Positions 1-7,832 of a DNA stretch of 50,710 bases are shown in pieces. Source of the stretch: Lithacetigena sp037446255 [NCBI: Coprothermobacterota bacterium] (GTDB lineage: Bacteria; Coprothermobacterota; HKB111). Position numbers and translations under genes: made by a program. The first letter of the stretch is position 1. Each line of letters opens with the position of its first letter. Location of the stretch: NCBI GenBank assembly GCA_037446255.1, contig JBBIIY010000010.1, positions 1 through 50,710 on the forward strand, in the 5' to 3' direction. Under the pieces are notes generated by a model. That model saw only the letters and a program-made list of their open reading frames with translations. It searched no databases and had not been told where the DNA came from.

Positions 1-10
1 TTTAAATTAA

Positions 11-1075
11 TTATCTGAATTTGGCTGTTCTGTTTAATTCTTGCAGGCACTCGCTCAGAGAAGCAACTATACCATATTTTACTAATTGTTTATGGAACAC
101 TACTTTGTTTGATTGTATTGCTTTCCTTTTTTCAAGAATTCTTTTTATAGAAATTTTGAAATCTATCCACCCTTTAATTATTGAGTATATAAGATTAAAT
201 CTTCCCTGAAATAAGTATTTAATAGTTCTATATAGAGCATAACAAAAAGATACAAGGAAACCATTAACAGCTAACTTGAATTCATAGTTTTTTAATATAG
301 TGACCAACCTATTTCTCTCTTCAAAATAAACCATTTGTGGGGTTATTTTAAACTTATTTTGCTGTGGCATTTTATGATAAGAAAGAGCGGTTGGAATATA
401 TAGAACTTTATATCCCAGTAACCATAATCTATAACCTAAATCAAATTCTTCTACATACATGAAATAATCAGGGTCGAAACCGCTTGCTTTTAAAAAAATG
501 TCCTTCCTTACTAGCATGGAACAGCCTGGAGATGAAAGTGAATATTTAACATCACTATATTTTTCGCCATCAGTATCTCCATAACCCATATTATAGCCAC
601 TTCCATGGGGACATAATTTAGTTCCAGCAACTTGAACCAGATGTTCATCGTCAAAGAACAACACCTTACCTCCGCAGGAGGCTATTAAATTATTTGAATC
701 TAACACATAAACTAATTCTTTTAGCCAGTTTTTATCCAAGCGGGTATCAGGATTGACAAAAGCAATAAAATCACCACAAGCATGCAAAACCGCAAGGTTA
801 TTTCCTTTGGCAAACCCATAATTCTGTGAAAATCTGACAATTTTAATATCGGGATAAGATACTTCAACAAATTCAACAGAATTATCAGAAGAACTATTAT
901 CTGCCAGAATAATCTCAATTCTATTTGTAGGGTAATTAAGGTTAAGTAAAGAATTTAAACAAATGGGGAGATCAGAAAGGTTGTTATAGTTCAATACGAT
1001 AATTGAAACCAGGGGAAAAGACTCTTCTTCTTTATACATTTTTGGATTTATTGAAATCATTGACTTTTCATTCAC
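11..1075 (-). CDS. family 2 glycosyltransferase (rhamnosyltransferase-like)
   Basis: Transfers a sugar from a nucleotide-sugar donor to a growing surface glycan at the cytoplasmic face of the membrane; donor and acceptor are unknown. The 354-residue protein opens its GT-A fold with VSIIVLNYNN (about residues 23-32), has the donor-binding LADNSSSDNS stretch (about 57-66) and the metal-binding acidic motif in FVNPDTRLD (about 106-114). CDS-internal MYVEEFDLGYRL matches the ExDxxxR-type catalytic region of WbbL/RfbF-like enzymes. A hydrophobic segment near residues 270-290 may attach it to the membrane. It ends with a stop at 11-13, so it is complete. It lies 10 bases downstream of the GT4 gene and is probably its co-transcribed partner. 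Family call is firm, substrate open. Confidence 0.85.
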   Translation of the reverse strand: MNEKSMISINPKMYKEEESFPLVSIIVLNYNNLSDLPICLNSLLNLNYPTNRIEIILADNSSSDNSVEFVEVSYPDIKIVRFSQNYGFAKGNNLAVLHACGDFIAFVNPDTRLDKNWLKELVYVLDSNNLIASCGGKVLFFDDEHLVQVAGTKLCPHGSGYNMGYGDTDGEKYSDVKYSLSSPGCSMLVRKDIFLKASGFDPDYFMYVEEFDLGYRLWLLGYKVLYIPTALSYHKMPQQNKFKITPQMVYFEERNRLVTILKNYEFKLAVNGFLVSFCYALYRTIKYLFQGRFNLIYSIIKGWIDFKISIKRILEKRKAIQSNKVVFHKQLVKYGIVASLSECLQELNRTAKFR

Positions 1076-1085
1076 AATTAAACTT

Positions 1086-2249
1086 TCAAGTATGGGTATC
1101 AGTTAATACTTTATATTCGCTAACAATTAAATCCCAGTTATACTGGTAATTCAATCTATCTATGTATTCTGCCTTTAATTGCTTATGATCATAGGCATTT
1201 AGCTCTAACTTATTAATTACTGATAAAAATTCGATTTCATTCGTAAAATACCACCCACCCTCTCCAAGAACTTCTTTATTAAAAGGAACATCCATAGCCA
1301 AAATAGGTTTTCCAAAATACATCTGTTCTAATAGAGAAGGATTTGTTCCTCCCAATTCATAAGCATGAATATACGCAAAACAATTTTTTCTAAGAATACC
1401 CAGAGTTTCCTTGAAGTATATAGGATTTAGAAATACTATATTTTTTTCTTCTCCCTTTAACTGCACAAGGTACCTGCAATACCTGTCATTTTTGCTAAAA
1501 TTTCCAATGATCACCAAAGGTTTTTTGGAACCTGATTTTTTCCATCCTGTAATCTCCACATGTATATTATTTTCTGCCACTATTCTGGCAACAGTCAAAT
1601 AATAATCGTTTGCTTTAAGATTGTATTGATTTAAAATTTCTTTCTCTTTTTCCTCGCTTATTTCCTCTTTTAAAAGTTGTCTGGCACCGTAAGTGATATA
1701 TATAACATTCTTAGAATTATAAGTTTTTTCCAGATATTCCTTGATAGCCTTGGAATCAGCAATCACCTTATGTGCCAGGTGAATAGCCAACCATTCGGTA
1801 AACCTGAGATATAAAGCACCAAGATAAGCAATAAGTCTAAAAAAAGGTGATAGGTATTTGGCCCGGATTAAAGGGCGTTTCCATTCAATACCATCAGTGT
1901 TAATAAGAACTTTCTTTTTACCAAACCGGGGAAATAAAGCACCCAGGGCAACATCAGGATTGGTATAACAGTAAAGGTTAATTTCAGGATACCTCCGAAG
2001 TAAATACCAGGTAGCAACAACATCATTTATTGTTGGTATGGTGAAAGATTTACTCTGTAAAGAAGGAATATGTACGCGGGTTACCCCCTCATATTTATCT
2101 TCGTAGAACTTATTTGATTCACAGGTTACATAAACATTAAATCCCATATTGCTTAATCTAACTGCTAATTCTTCGGTTATCACTTCACTACCGCCATATT
2201 TTGGTGGTATACCCCGGGAGCCAATGAAAGCTATATTAATCCCACTCAT
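1086..2249 (-). CDS. GT4 glycosyltransferase with DUF1972-type N-terminus
   Basis: Retaining GT-B glycosyltransferase for extracellular or O-antigen polysaccharide. The 387-residue protein starts with IAFIGSRGIPPKYGGSE (about residues 5-21), the hallmark of the DUF1972 group of rhamnosyl-type transferases. The C-terminal Rossmann half carries HAYELGGTNPSLLEQM (about 295-310), the E-x7-E-like nucleotide-sugar site of GT4 enzymes. Its start overlaps the end of the upstream GT2 gene by 14 bases, which suggests translational coupling. With its two neighbours it forms a three-gene glycosyltransferase run, but no flippase or polymerase is visible, so the rest of the locus lies before the window. 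Confidence 0.87.
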   Translation of the reverse strand: MSGINIAFIGSRGIPPKYGGSEVITEELAVRLSNMGFNVYVTCESNKFYEDKYEGVTRVHIPSLQSKSFTIPTINDVVATWYLLRRYPEINLYCYTNPDVALGALFPRFGKKKVLINTDGIEWKRPLIRAKYLSPFFRLIAYLGALYLRFTEWLAIHLAHKVIADSKAIKEYLEKTYNSKNVIYITYGARQLLKEEISEEKEKEILNQYNLKANDYYLTVARIVAENNIHVEITGWKKSGSKKPLVIIGNFSKNDRYCRYLVQLKGEEKNIVFLNPIYFKETLGILRKNCFAYIHAYELGGTNPSLLEQMYFGKPILAMDVPFNKEVLGEGGWYFTNEIEFLSVINKLELNAYDHKQLKAEYIDRLNYQYNWDLIVSEYKVLTDTHT

Positions 2250-3003
2250 TCTTTATATCCCCATACAGTTTTTTTAGAAGAAGTTTGATTGTTCTGTAGC
2301 CATCTCTAAATATGGAAAGTTTGGAACCGGTGGTTTTCCAGTGGCAACTGATAGGAACTTCGGATATTTTCAAATTATGTTTTACTGCTTCGTATATCAT
2401 CTCGGTTTCTATTTCAAAGCCGTCAGAACTGAGGTCAAGCTTATTCCAGGCATCTTTAGTGATAGCCCTGAAACCACTGGTGCAGTCAGTTATTCTTATT
2501 CTTTCCCTTATTACATTATCAGTAGCAATCTGTTTTTTTTCCATCTTACACGACTTAACCCAGGGTAGTAAAAATAGTGTGAAAAAGGAAATTATTTTAG
2601 AAGCCAAAATGTTGGTAATTCTTCGTGAAAAAGTAGGAGAGACTACTTTTGATTCTCCAAGATGGCGGGAACCTATCACCAATTCAGCACCCTGCGAAAC
2701 CGCTGAAAGGAATATAGGAATATCTTCAGGATTATGCTGGCTGTCTCCATCAATAAACACTATCAAGTTAGCATCGGTGTTATTTACCCCGGTCTTCATA
2801 GCTGAACCTTTGCCCTGATTCTTTTGGTGTTTGATTACTCTGGCTAACGCAACTTCTACCACTCTTAAGGTATCATCAGTTGAACCATCATCTACGACAA
2901 TAACCTCATCAACAAATTTCCTGGTTTGTGAAACTACTTCACCAATATATAACGCTGTATTAAAACAGGGTATGATGGCTGCGGTTTTCTGGTTACTAAT
3001 CAA
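2236..3003 (-). CDS. GT2 polyprenyl-phosphate sugar transferase, DPM1-like
   Basis: Likely moves a hexose from a nucleotide sugar to undecaprenyl phosphate or a related lipid acceptor. The 255-residue protein has AAIIPCFN at residues 8-15, VVDDGSTDDT near 37-46, and FIDGDSQHNPEDI near 83-95, where DGD is the metal-binding motif of dolichol-phosphate-mannose-synthase-like enzymes. The later TDCTSGFRA motif is also typical of that family. The short hydrophobic stretch ISFFTLFLLPW (about 138-148) may touch the membrane. It is first of the three glycosyltransferase genes as transcribed and overlaps the next one. The exact sugar cannot be told. Confidence 0.85.
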   Translation of the reverse strand: MISNQKTAAIIPCFNTALYIGEVVSQTRKFVDEVIVVDDGSTDDTLRVVEVALARVIKHQKNQGKGSAMKTGVNNTDANLIVFIDGDSQHNPEDIPIFLSAVSQGAELVIGSRHLGESKVVSPTFSRRITNILASKIISFFTLFLLPWVKSCKMEKKQIATDNVIRERIRITDCTSGFRAITKDAWNKLDLSSDGFEIETEMIYEAVKHNLKISEVPISCHWKTTGSKLSIFRDGYRTIKLLLKKLYGDIKNEWD

Positions 3004-3074
3004 GTATGGTTTAATTTACCTCCCGGTAGAATTCAAAAACCTATTATATTTTAAAACAAAATGCAGACTTAATA

Positions 3075-3095
3075 ACTGATAAGAAATTTATCAGT
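3075..3095. repeat. perfect 8-bp hairpin between operons
   Basis: ACTGATAA (3075-3082), a five-base loop and TTATCAGT (3088-3095) form a perfect stem between the end of the flavoprotein operon and the first glycosyltransferase gene. A run of six T follows on the + strand (3100-3105), but the genes here run on the - strand, where the tail is only TTATT. It could be a weak terminator for the 7630-3110 operon; I do not regard that as proven. Confidence 0.35.
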
Positions 3096-3109
3096 CAGGT
3101 TTTTTAATG

Positions 3110-4273
3110 TTAGTCAAGACTAAAGGAATTAAATATATTATAAAGGGTAAGTTCTTTGAAAAGCCGAATTAAAGGTTCGCTGTGCCAATCAAACTTGAAC
3201 GATCGGTCATTTAAAATATTATTCACGATATTACTTTTGTTTACATAGTCAAAAGATAAATCAATTAACCTGCCAGGTAATTGCTCGTAAATTTTTCGTA
3301 TTTTACTACCTACTTCTAATTCTCTTCCGATAATTTTCTTCCACCCTGCTTCGTATCCAGCCAGACATTTTTCAGAGAAATCATTGGTTTCCAGCGCATG
3401 AACGATGGTATTCGCTGCTACCTCAGCTCCCAGTAAGCCAAAGTAAATACCCCCACCAGATATAGGTTTAACCTGACCAGCAGAGTCTCCTACTAAAAGC
3501 ACCCTCTCACCATAGGATGGAGATATTGGAGCCAAGGGCACTATACCTGTGTTTATTTCTTCTGAAACATTCATTACTTTTTTCTTATCAACCAGGAATT
3601 TCAAATATTTCCTGAGGTTAGCTTCTGGATTCTTTCTGCATAGTAAACCCACCCTGGCTTCTGAAGAGTTAGTGGGAACAATCCAGCCAAAGAATCCGTG
3701 GGCAAAATGAGGGTTAAGGTATACTTCCACCTCTTCGGCCTCAGTTTCAGCTATCACCTGGGAACCAAAGGCATAATCCAAATGGTGAAGTTTTATTAAG
3801 GGTGCAAACCCTCCATTAAACCCGTTGGCTAATACCATTAAATCAGCTTCAAAATGAACCTGTTTACCATTATTAACCAGGACATCCGCTTTACCATTTG
3901 CGGTATTAAAATCAACTACATAATGGCCACCAAAATATTTAGCTCCATATTTGCTTGCCTGTTCAATCATAGATAATTCCAGAATAGTTCTATCTATCAC
4001 CAGGGCTTGAGGTTCCTCACGATACAAGTTAATTAATTTACCTCCAGGTGAAAAAACCCTGGCACCGTTTACTTTTCTGATTATCGCTTCATTCGGGAGG
4101 TTGAATCTTTTGGCACATTCTACGCTTATTAATCCGGTACAACATGGTTTACCCGATGGCTGTTTCTTTTTTTCCAGAATGGCAGTTTTTATACCCCTTG
4201 CGGCTAACTTACCTCCAAGGAAAGCACCAGCTGTCCCACCGCCTGCTACAACCACCTCGTATTTATGGTTCAT
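3110..4273 (-). CDS. geranylgeranyl reductase-family FAD-dependent oxidoreductase
   Basis: FAD enzyme of the geranylgeranyl reductase/FixC superfamily, whose members reduce isoprenoid double bonds or act as lipid-linked dehydrogenases. The N-terminal dinucleotide motif is VVVAGGGTAGAFLGGKLA. The family motif KPCCTGLISVECAKRF follows about 45 residues in, and the second FAD motif LLVGDSAGQVKPISGGGIYFG sits in the C-terminal half. I place the start at the ATG at 4273, because the protein then begins a few residues before the Rossmann fold. A longer in-frame ATG at 4351 would add 26 unrelated residues and overlap the preceding gene by 53 bases. No strong Shine-Dalgarno precedes either start. Being last in the dehydrogenase operon, it may share its electron carrier. 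The substrate is unknown. Confidence 0.8.
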   Translation of the reverse strand: MNHKYEVVVAGGGTAGAFLGGKLAARGIKTAILEKKKQPSGKPCCTGLISVECAKRFNLPNEAIIRKVNGARVFSPGGKLINLYREEPQALVIDRTILELSMIEQASKYGAKYFGGHYVVDFNTANGKADVLVNNGKQVHFEADLMVLANGFNGGFAPLIKLHHLDYAFGSQVIAETEAEEVEVYLNPHFAHGFFGWIVPTNSSEARVGLLCRKNPEANLRKYLKFLVDKKKVMNVSEEINTGIVPLAPISPSYGERVLLVGDSAGQVKPISGGGIYFGLLGAEVAANTIVHALETNDFSEKCLAGYEAGWKKIIGRELEVGSKIRKIYEQLPGRLIDLSFDYVNKSNIVNNILNDRSFKFDWHSEPLIRLFKELTLYNIFNSFSLD

Positions 4274-4298
4274 TTCAGTTGTCTTTTTATCACAAAAG

Positions 4299-5456
4299 TT
4301 ACCCAACCACGCTGGGTTCTCTGATGAGTTCGCCCCTCTGGAACCGTTCAAGGTTTAAGCCGCTTATATCAACTGAGGGTGTTTCCCCGATTATTAGCTG
4401 GGATAAAAGTTCACCGCTTATAGGAGATAACATAAAACCATGCCCGGAAAAGCCTGTGGAAAGATATAAACCCTTTATATCTGAAACTGCACCAATTATA
4501 GGAGTAGCATCAGGGGTCATATCATAGCTTCCTCCCCACTGCCTGACTACCCTCACTTTCTTCATAAAAGGTAAAAGGTGAGTTATCTTTTTAGTCATGG
4601 TAAATAAAAACTCTGGGGTGGAGCTGATATCTTCCCCAACAGGTTTGTTGGGGTCTCCACAGCCCATGATAAAGCTTCCGTGGGGAGTTTGTTGACAGTA
4701 CAGATTTAAGGAAAAGGAGATTATCATCGGTTTGACCATAGGTTCTAATGGTTCGGTGACCAAAGCTTCATGCCTTTCACCATAAAGTGGAATATTAATA
4801 CCTATATCAGCAAGAAGCCCGGTAGAATAAATACCAGCAGTAATAACCACTATCGGAGCATAAATAGTTTCCTTATATGTTTCTACACCCAAAACCCTAC
4901 CCTCATCAACAATTAAACGGTTTACCGGAGTAAATTTCCTAATTTCTACTCCCAATCTTGCAGAAGCCTCACCATAGGCAAACACTACTTTGTGGGGGTC
5001 TGCATAACCATCGCGATGGTGATAGGTGGCCCCAATTACTCCCTCGGTATTAAGATAAGGCACGAAATTATTTGCTTCACTACCGGTTATTACCCGAGAA
5101 CCAATTCCCAGGGAATTCTGTAGTTGAACATTCTTTTTAAGCTGGGCGAGCTCTTCTTCCTGATAAGCCAGAACCAGATATCCCCCCTGTTTTAAGTCAA
5201 TTCCTCCGGGAAAATCCAGCTCTTCATCCATTTGCTCAAACTTTTCTATGGATTTGATAGCCAGTTTACAGTTTATAGGTAACCCCCACTGAGCCCTGAT
5301 ACCAGCCGCGCAAGCCCCGGTAGCTCCCGAGCCCAGATAAGATTTTTCTAAGAGAATAATTTTTCCTGCTTTTTTCTTAGCCAGATGGTAGGCCAAGGAA
5401 ACACCCTGGCATCCACCCCCAACAATAATAATATCAGCGGTTTCTTTCATTTTCAC
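4299..5456 (-). CDS. DAO-family FAD dehydrogenase subunit (proline/sarcosine dehydrogenase beta-like)
   Basis: Predicted catalytic subunit that oxidises an imino or N-methyl amino acid such as L-proline or sarcosine, passing electrons to the partner subunits. The 385-residue protein begins with the FAD-binding ADIIIVGGGCQGVSLAYHLA. It then has the covalent/near-flavin region SGATGACAAGIRAQWG (about 43-58), and the C-terminal YDMTPDATPIIG and TGFSGHGFMLSP motifs typical of the DAO superfamily. Size matches the roughly 43-kDa beta subunit of the archaeal dye-linked L-proline dehydrogenase PDH1. Its start overlaps the BFD gene by 23 bases. The gene order (ferredoxin, BFD, DAO) is that of pdhF-pdhX-pdhB. 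The substrate is inferred from family and context; other amines are possible. Confidence 0.82.
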   Translation of the reverse strand: MKMKETADIIIVGGGCQGVSLAYHLAKKKAGKIILLEKSYLGSGATGACAAGIRAQWGLPINCKLAIKSIEKFEQMDEELDFPGGIDLKQGGYLVLAYQEEELAQLKKNVQLQNSLGIGSRVITGSEANNFVPYLNTEGVIGATYHHRDGYADPHKVVFAYGEASARLGVEIRKFTPVNRLIVDEGRVLGVETYKETIYAPIVVITAGIYSTGLLADIGINIPLYGERHEALVTEPLEPMVKPMIISFSLNLYCQQTPHGSFIMGCGDPNKPVGEDISSTPEFLFTMTKKITHLLPFMKKVRVVRQWGGSYDMTPDATPIIGAVSDIKGLYLSTGFSGHGFMLSPISGELLSQLIIGETPSVDISGLNLERFQRGELIREPSVVG

Positions 5457-5724
5457 TTTCTAATATCTCATTGAAGATAATCGGTCTTGAAGGAGGTCTT
5501 ATAACTGTTGGTCTTATAGGAATTTTATCTATCTCCAGGCGGGTATAATTTTTTATCTCATTAAGTATCAATTGTTTACAGGTTTTACCCTGACATGGTC
5601 CCATCCCTGCCCTGCTTAACCGTTTTATCTCGTCAAAGGTAGTATAACCCCGTTTAATCAGTTCCCTGAGTTTTTTAAGGGTTAAGTCTTCACACCTGCA
5701 AATGATTATATTATCATCACTCAT
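5434..5724 (-). CDS. BFD-like [2Fe-2S] protein (PdhX-like)
   Basis: Small electron-transfer subunit. The 96-residue protein shows IIICRCEDLTLKKL (CxC, residues about 6-19) and GPCQGKTCKQLI (C-x4-C, about 42-53), the four-cysteine pattern of the bacterioferritin-associated-ferredoxin (BFD) [2Fe-2S] domain. In HcnB, sarcosine oxidase alpha and nitrite reductase this domain is fused to a flavoprotein; here it is a separate gene, as in the Thermococcus PDH1 complex (delta subunit, about 10 kDa). It overlaps both neighbours (8 bases upstream, 23 bases downstream), so stoichiometric co-translation is likely. Confidence 0.82.
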   Translation of the reverse strand: MSDDNIIICRCEDLTLKKLRELIKRGYTTFDEIKRLSRAGMGPCQGKTCKQLILNEIKNYTRLEIDKIPIRPTVIRPPSRPIIFNEILESENERNR

Positions 5725-6244
5725 CTTGAGCCTTTCTTCGGAAATGCCTGGTAGTTAAAACTTTTTCGCTGGGAATAAGAAGAGTAACTACAGTGGCGTG
5801 GTTCTTCTTGGGGTAAGTTTTCACTTCAACAACTTCTGCTTCACCTTCAATTTCACCCTTCCTGTTTAATGCCCATACCAGTTCCCCTTTTTCAGGTAGT
5901 GGCAGAAATTCATAGGGGATAGCAATGGTGGCTTTACCATCATCCCGGTTTTCATTTATTAAAAAAATTGCCAATCCCGGACATTCAGGAACACACAACC
6001 CGCAACCAGTACATTTTTTAAAATCAATCAACGGTATATCATTCAGGTTTTCAAACTCCTTGACTGCCTTAAATGGGCAAGCAGAAAAACAGGGGTCACA
6101 GGGAATCTCCTCAAAACATTCTATTAGAGCATAAGCTCCTTTCCCTTTTCTTTCAATTGAAGGTAGAAAAGGTTTTAAATCAGTCTTGGTTGGAACTCCA
6201 GATTTGATAAGTTGTAAGGACATTTTCCTATTTTGGTTATCCAT
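5717..6244 (-). CDS. 4Fe-4S ferredoxin-like subunit (PdhF-like)
   Basis: Electron-transfer subunit of 175 residues, matching the 19-kDa gamma subunit of archaeal PDH1. Two cysteine clusters are seen: ECFEEIPCDPCFSACPFKAV (about residues 43-62) and KKCTGCGLCVPECPG (about 76-90), enough for two [4Fe-4S] clusters. The part after about residue 105 (beta-rich, GEIEGEAEVVEVKTYPK) has no cysteines and is probably an interaction domain. The start overlaps the end of the flavoprotein gene by 8 bases. It probably links the DAO-family subunit to the NAD(H)-type flavoprotein. Confidence 0.82.
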   Translation of the reverse strand: MDNQNRKMSLQLIKSGVPTKTDLKPFLPSIERKGKGAYALIECFEEIPCDPCFSACPFKAVKEFENLNDIPLIDFKKCTGCGLCVPECPGLAIFLINENRDDGKATIAIPYEFLPLPEKGELVWALNRKGEIEGEAEVVEVKTYPKKNHATVVTLLIPSEKVLTTRHFRRKAQDE

Positions 6245-7325
6245 TTATTAGTTTTAACTGTCCCTCCCGTGTTTTTTCACTTTTAGGACCGACTCTGAAT
6301 TCTTTAAGTCTCTGGAAAATTAAATTGATTTTATTCTGTTCCTTTAGGTTTCCGTAACCCAATTCTCTGGCTACTACCAAACCTGCTAATTCCCCTTGCA
6401 ACATAGCGGTGGTAGCTTCCTCTATTCCAGCTAAGTCTCCTGCAATATAGACATCAGGATTGGAGGTTTTAAGATTTTCATCGTGCCAGGGGACAAACCC
6501 TCCTAATTCTGGTATATAGCAAAACTTGATCCCCCGCTGTTCCAGCAGTTCACCTAAGGGGTTTAAACCAACAGCCAGACAAATAGTATCAACTTTAAGG
6601 ATTCTTTCGGTTCCGGTAATTGGCTTATACTTGGTATCCACAGCTATAATTACCGCTTCTTCTACTTTATTTTTTCCGCGTGCTTCCAGTATGGTGTGAG
6701 AGGTATAAATCGGGACTCCCATTCTACGAATTTTGCTGGCATGAACCAGATATCCTCCAATGCGGGGCATAGCTTCTACCACCCCCAACACCCGTGCTCC
6801 TGCTTGCAATAACTGATAACTGACAATAAGGCCAATATTGCCTGCCCCCACCATTAAATATTTTTCTCCAGGTAAAACACCATTAACATTCATTAAAGTT
6901 TGAATAGCCCCGGCAGCATAAACACCTGGAAGGTCGTTTCCGGGAAAGGGGAGCATCCTTTCGGATGCACCGGTGGTAAATATTATCTTTTGAGCTTTAA
7001 GGGTCTTCAAGACTCCTTTATAGGTATATCCGAGGGTTTGATCCTGATAAAAAAGGACTAACTCTGCCTCGGTTAATATACGGATTTTTCCTTTATCTTC
7101 CTCTTCTTTTATCAAGGCGGTTAACTTTTCAGCAATCTCAATTCCCCTCATCCCCGCATACTCTTTATAGGAACCAAAAAATTTATGCGTTTGCTTGAGA
7201 AGCTGACCCCCGAGTCTGGCTTCCCTCTCCAGCAGGGTTACCCCAGCACCAGCTTTCACAGCAGAAAGCGAAGCGGTAAGTCCAGCAGGACCTCCTCCTA
7301 TTACTAAAACCTCCACCTGCTCCAT
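6237..7325 (-). CDS. FAD/NAD-binding oxidoreductase subunit (PdhA/HcnB core-like)
   Basis: Pyridine-nucleotide-disulphide-type flavoprotein of 362 residues: FAD motif VEVLVIGGGPAGLTASLSA at the N-terminus, an internal NAD(P) motif YLMVGAGNIGLIVSYQLL (about 155-172), and the closing VYIAGDLAGIEEATTAMLQGELAG. It corresponds to the central part of sarcosine oxidase alpha, HcnB or PDH1 alpha. The N-terminal 2Fe-2S domain and C-terminal BFD domain of those proteins are separate genes on either side. Stop and start are fused as TAATG with the upstream 2Fe-2S gene, a normal coupled junction rather than a frameshift. Probably exchanges electrons with NAD(H) or with dyes in assays. Confidence 0.83.
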   Translation of the reverse strand: MEQVEVLVIGGGPAGLTASLSAVKAGAGVTLLEREARLGGQLLKQTHKFFGSYKEYAGMRGIEIAEKLTALIKEEEDKGKIRILTEAELVLFYQDQTLGYTYKGVLKTLKAQKIIFTTGASERMLPFPGNDLPGVYAAGAIQTLMNVNGVLPGEKYLMVGAGNIGLIVSYQLLQAGARVLGVVEAMPRIGGYLVHASKIRRMGVPIYTSHTILEARGKNKVEEAVIIAVDTKYKPITGTERILKVDTICLAVGLNPLGELLEQRGIKFCYIPELGGFVPWHDENLKTSNPDVYIAGDLAGIEEATTAMLQGELAGLVVARELGYGNLKEQNKINLIFQRLKEFRVGPKSEKTREGQLKLING

Positions 7326-7630
7326 TAAAAGATGCCTTTACCCTGTTGGGTATTAACTTTCATCCCCTCTTTCAAGGGAGTTATACAAACCCGGGTGTTG
7401 GGTACCCCATCAACTTCCATCAGGCAGGAAGAGCAGTTACCTATAGCACAGAAAAAACCACGGGGTCTATGAAGTTTATAGGAATGATGGAAAGTGGTAA
7501 TACCACAGGCTATAAGGGCTGAAGCTACGGTATCGCCAGCAAATCCAGTTAGTTCCTTACCATTATAGGAAAAAATTATCAGCTTCTGAAAATTAAACTT
7601 GAGTATGGGATGGATCAAGATTCTTCTCAA
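7325..7630 (-). CDS. [2Fe-2S] ferredoxin-type subunit (HcnA/SoxA N-terminal-like)
   Basis: A 101-residue plant-ferredoxin-fold protein with cysteines spaced C-x4-C-x2-C-x12-C in FFCAIGNCSSCLMEV through TRVC (about residues 60-82), and HRPRGFFC just before, as in the N-terminal domain of sarcosine oxidase alpha and in HcnA. Added to the 362-residue flavoprotein it makes about 463 residues, close to the undivided alpha subunit of archaeal PDH1. Start is TTG at 7630 with AAGAGG about 10 bases upstream; there is no earlier ATG in frame. First gene of the operon. Confidence 0.8.
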   Translation of the reverse strand: MRRILIHPILKFNFQKLIIFSYNGKELTGFAGDTVASALIACGITTFHHSYKLHRPRGFFCAIGNCSSCLMEVDGVPNTRVCITPLKEGMKVNTQQGKGIF

Positions 7631-7702
7631 AGAATTATAGCCTCTTACCGGTAAATAGTAGTAAATTGTGATGGTGTATTATTCCTGAAATCATTTGTAT
7701 TA

Positions 7703-7732
7703 AGTATAAGGCAGAGATTTATTTATGGTCAA
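7703..7732 (-). promoter_or_regulatory. promoter of the dehydrogenase operon
   Basis: On the - strand TTGACC (7732-7727) and TATACT (7708-7703) are separated by 18 bases, each 5 of 6 to the sigma-70 consensus. Transcription would start near 7696, leaving a leader of about 65 bases before the TTG at 7630. I see no riboswitch-like structure in this leader. Confidence 0.5.
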
Positions 7733-7769
7733 GTATAAAGGATAATATTAAAGGAAGGGTGATAAAGAG

Positions 7770-7810
7770 GAGATTGCTTCGCCGCCTATTTAAGTTCCTC
7801 GCAAAGACGG
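7770..7810. repeat. possible remnant of a dispersed GC-rich repeat
   Basis: Between two - strand genes lies a GC-richer patch containing AGATTGCTTCGCCGCC (7771-7786) and CCTCGCAAAGACGG (7797-7810), unlike the AT-rich surroundings. It resembles the short GATTGCTTCG...CTCGCAA repeats seen in many bacterial genomes. With one copy in the window, repeat status is inferred from appearance only. Confidence 0.3.
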
Positions 7811-7832
7811 AGAAGGGGTTTTCATCGGATAG

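Noticed and set aside
3110-4351. Longer start of the geranylgeranyl-reductase-like gene at 4351
   Set aside because: It adds 26 residues unlike the family and overlaps the preceding gene by 53 bases; the ATG at 4273 fits the Rossmann fold start.
7325-7325. Possible frameshift splitting one alpha subunit gene into two
   Set aside because: The junction is a normal TAATG stop-start overlap and the second part has its own complete FAD motif, so it is a true gene boundary.
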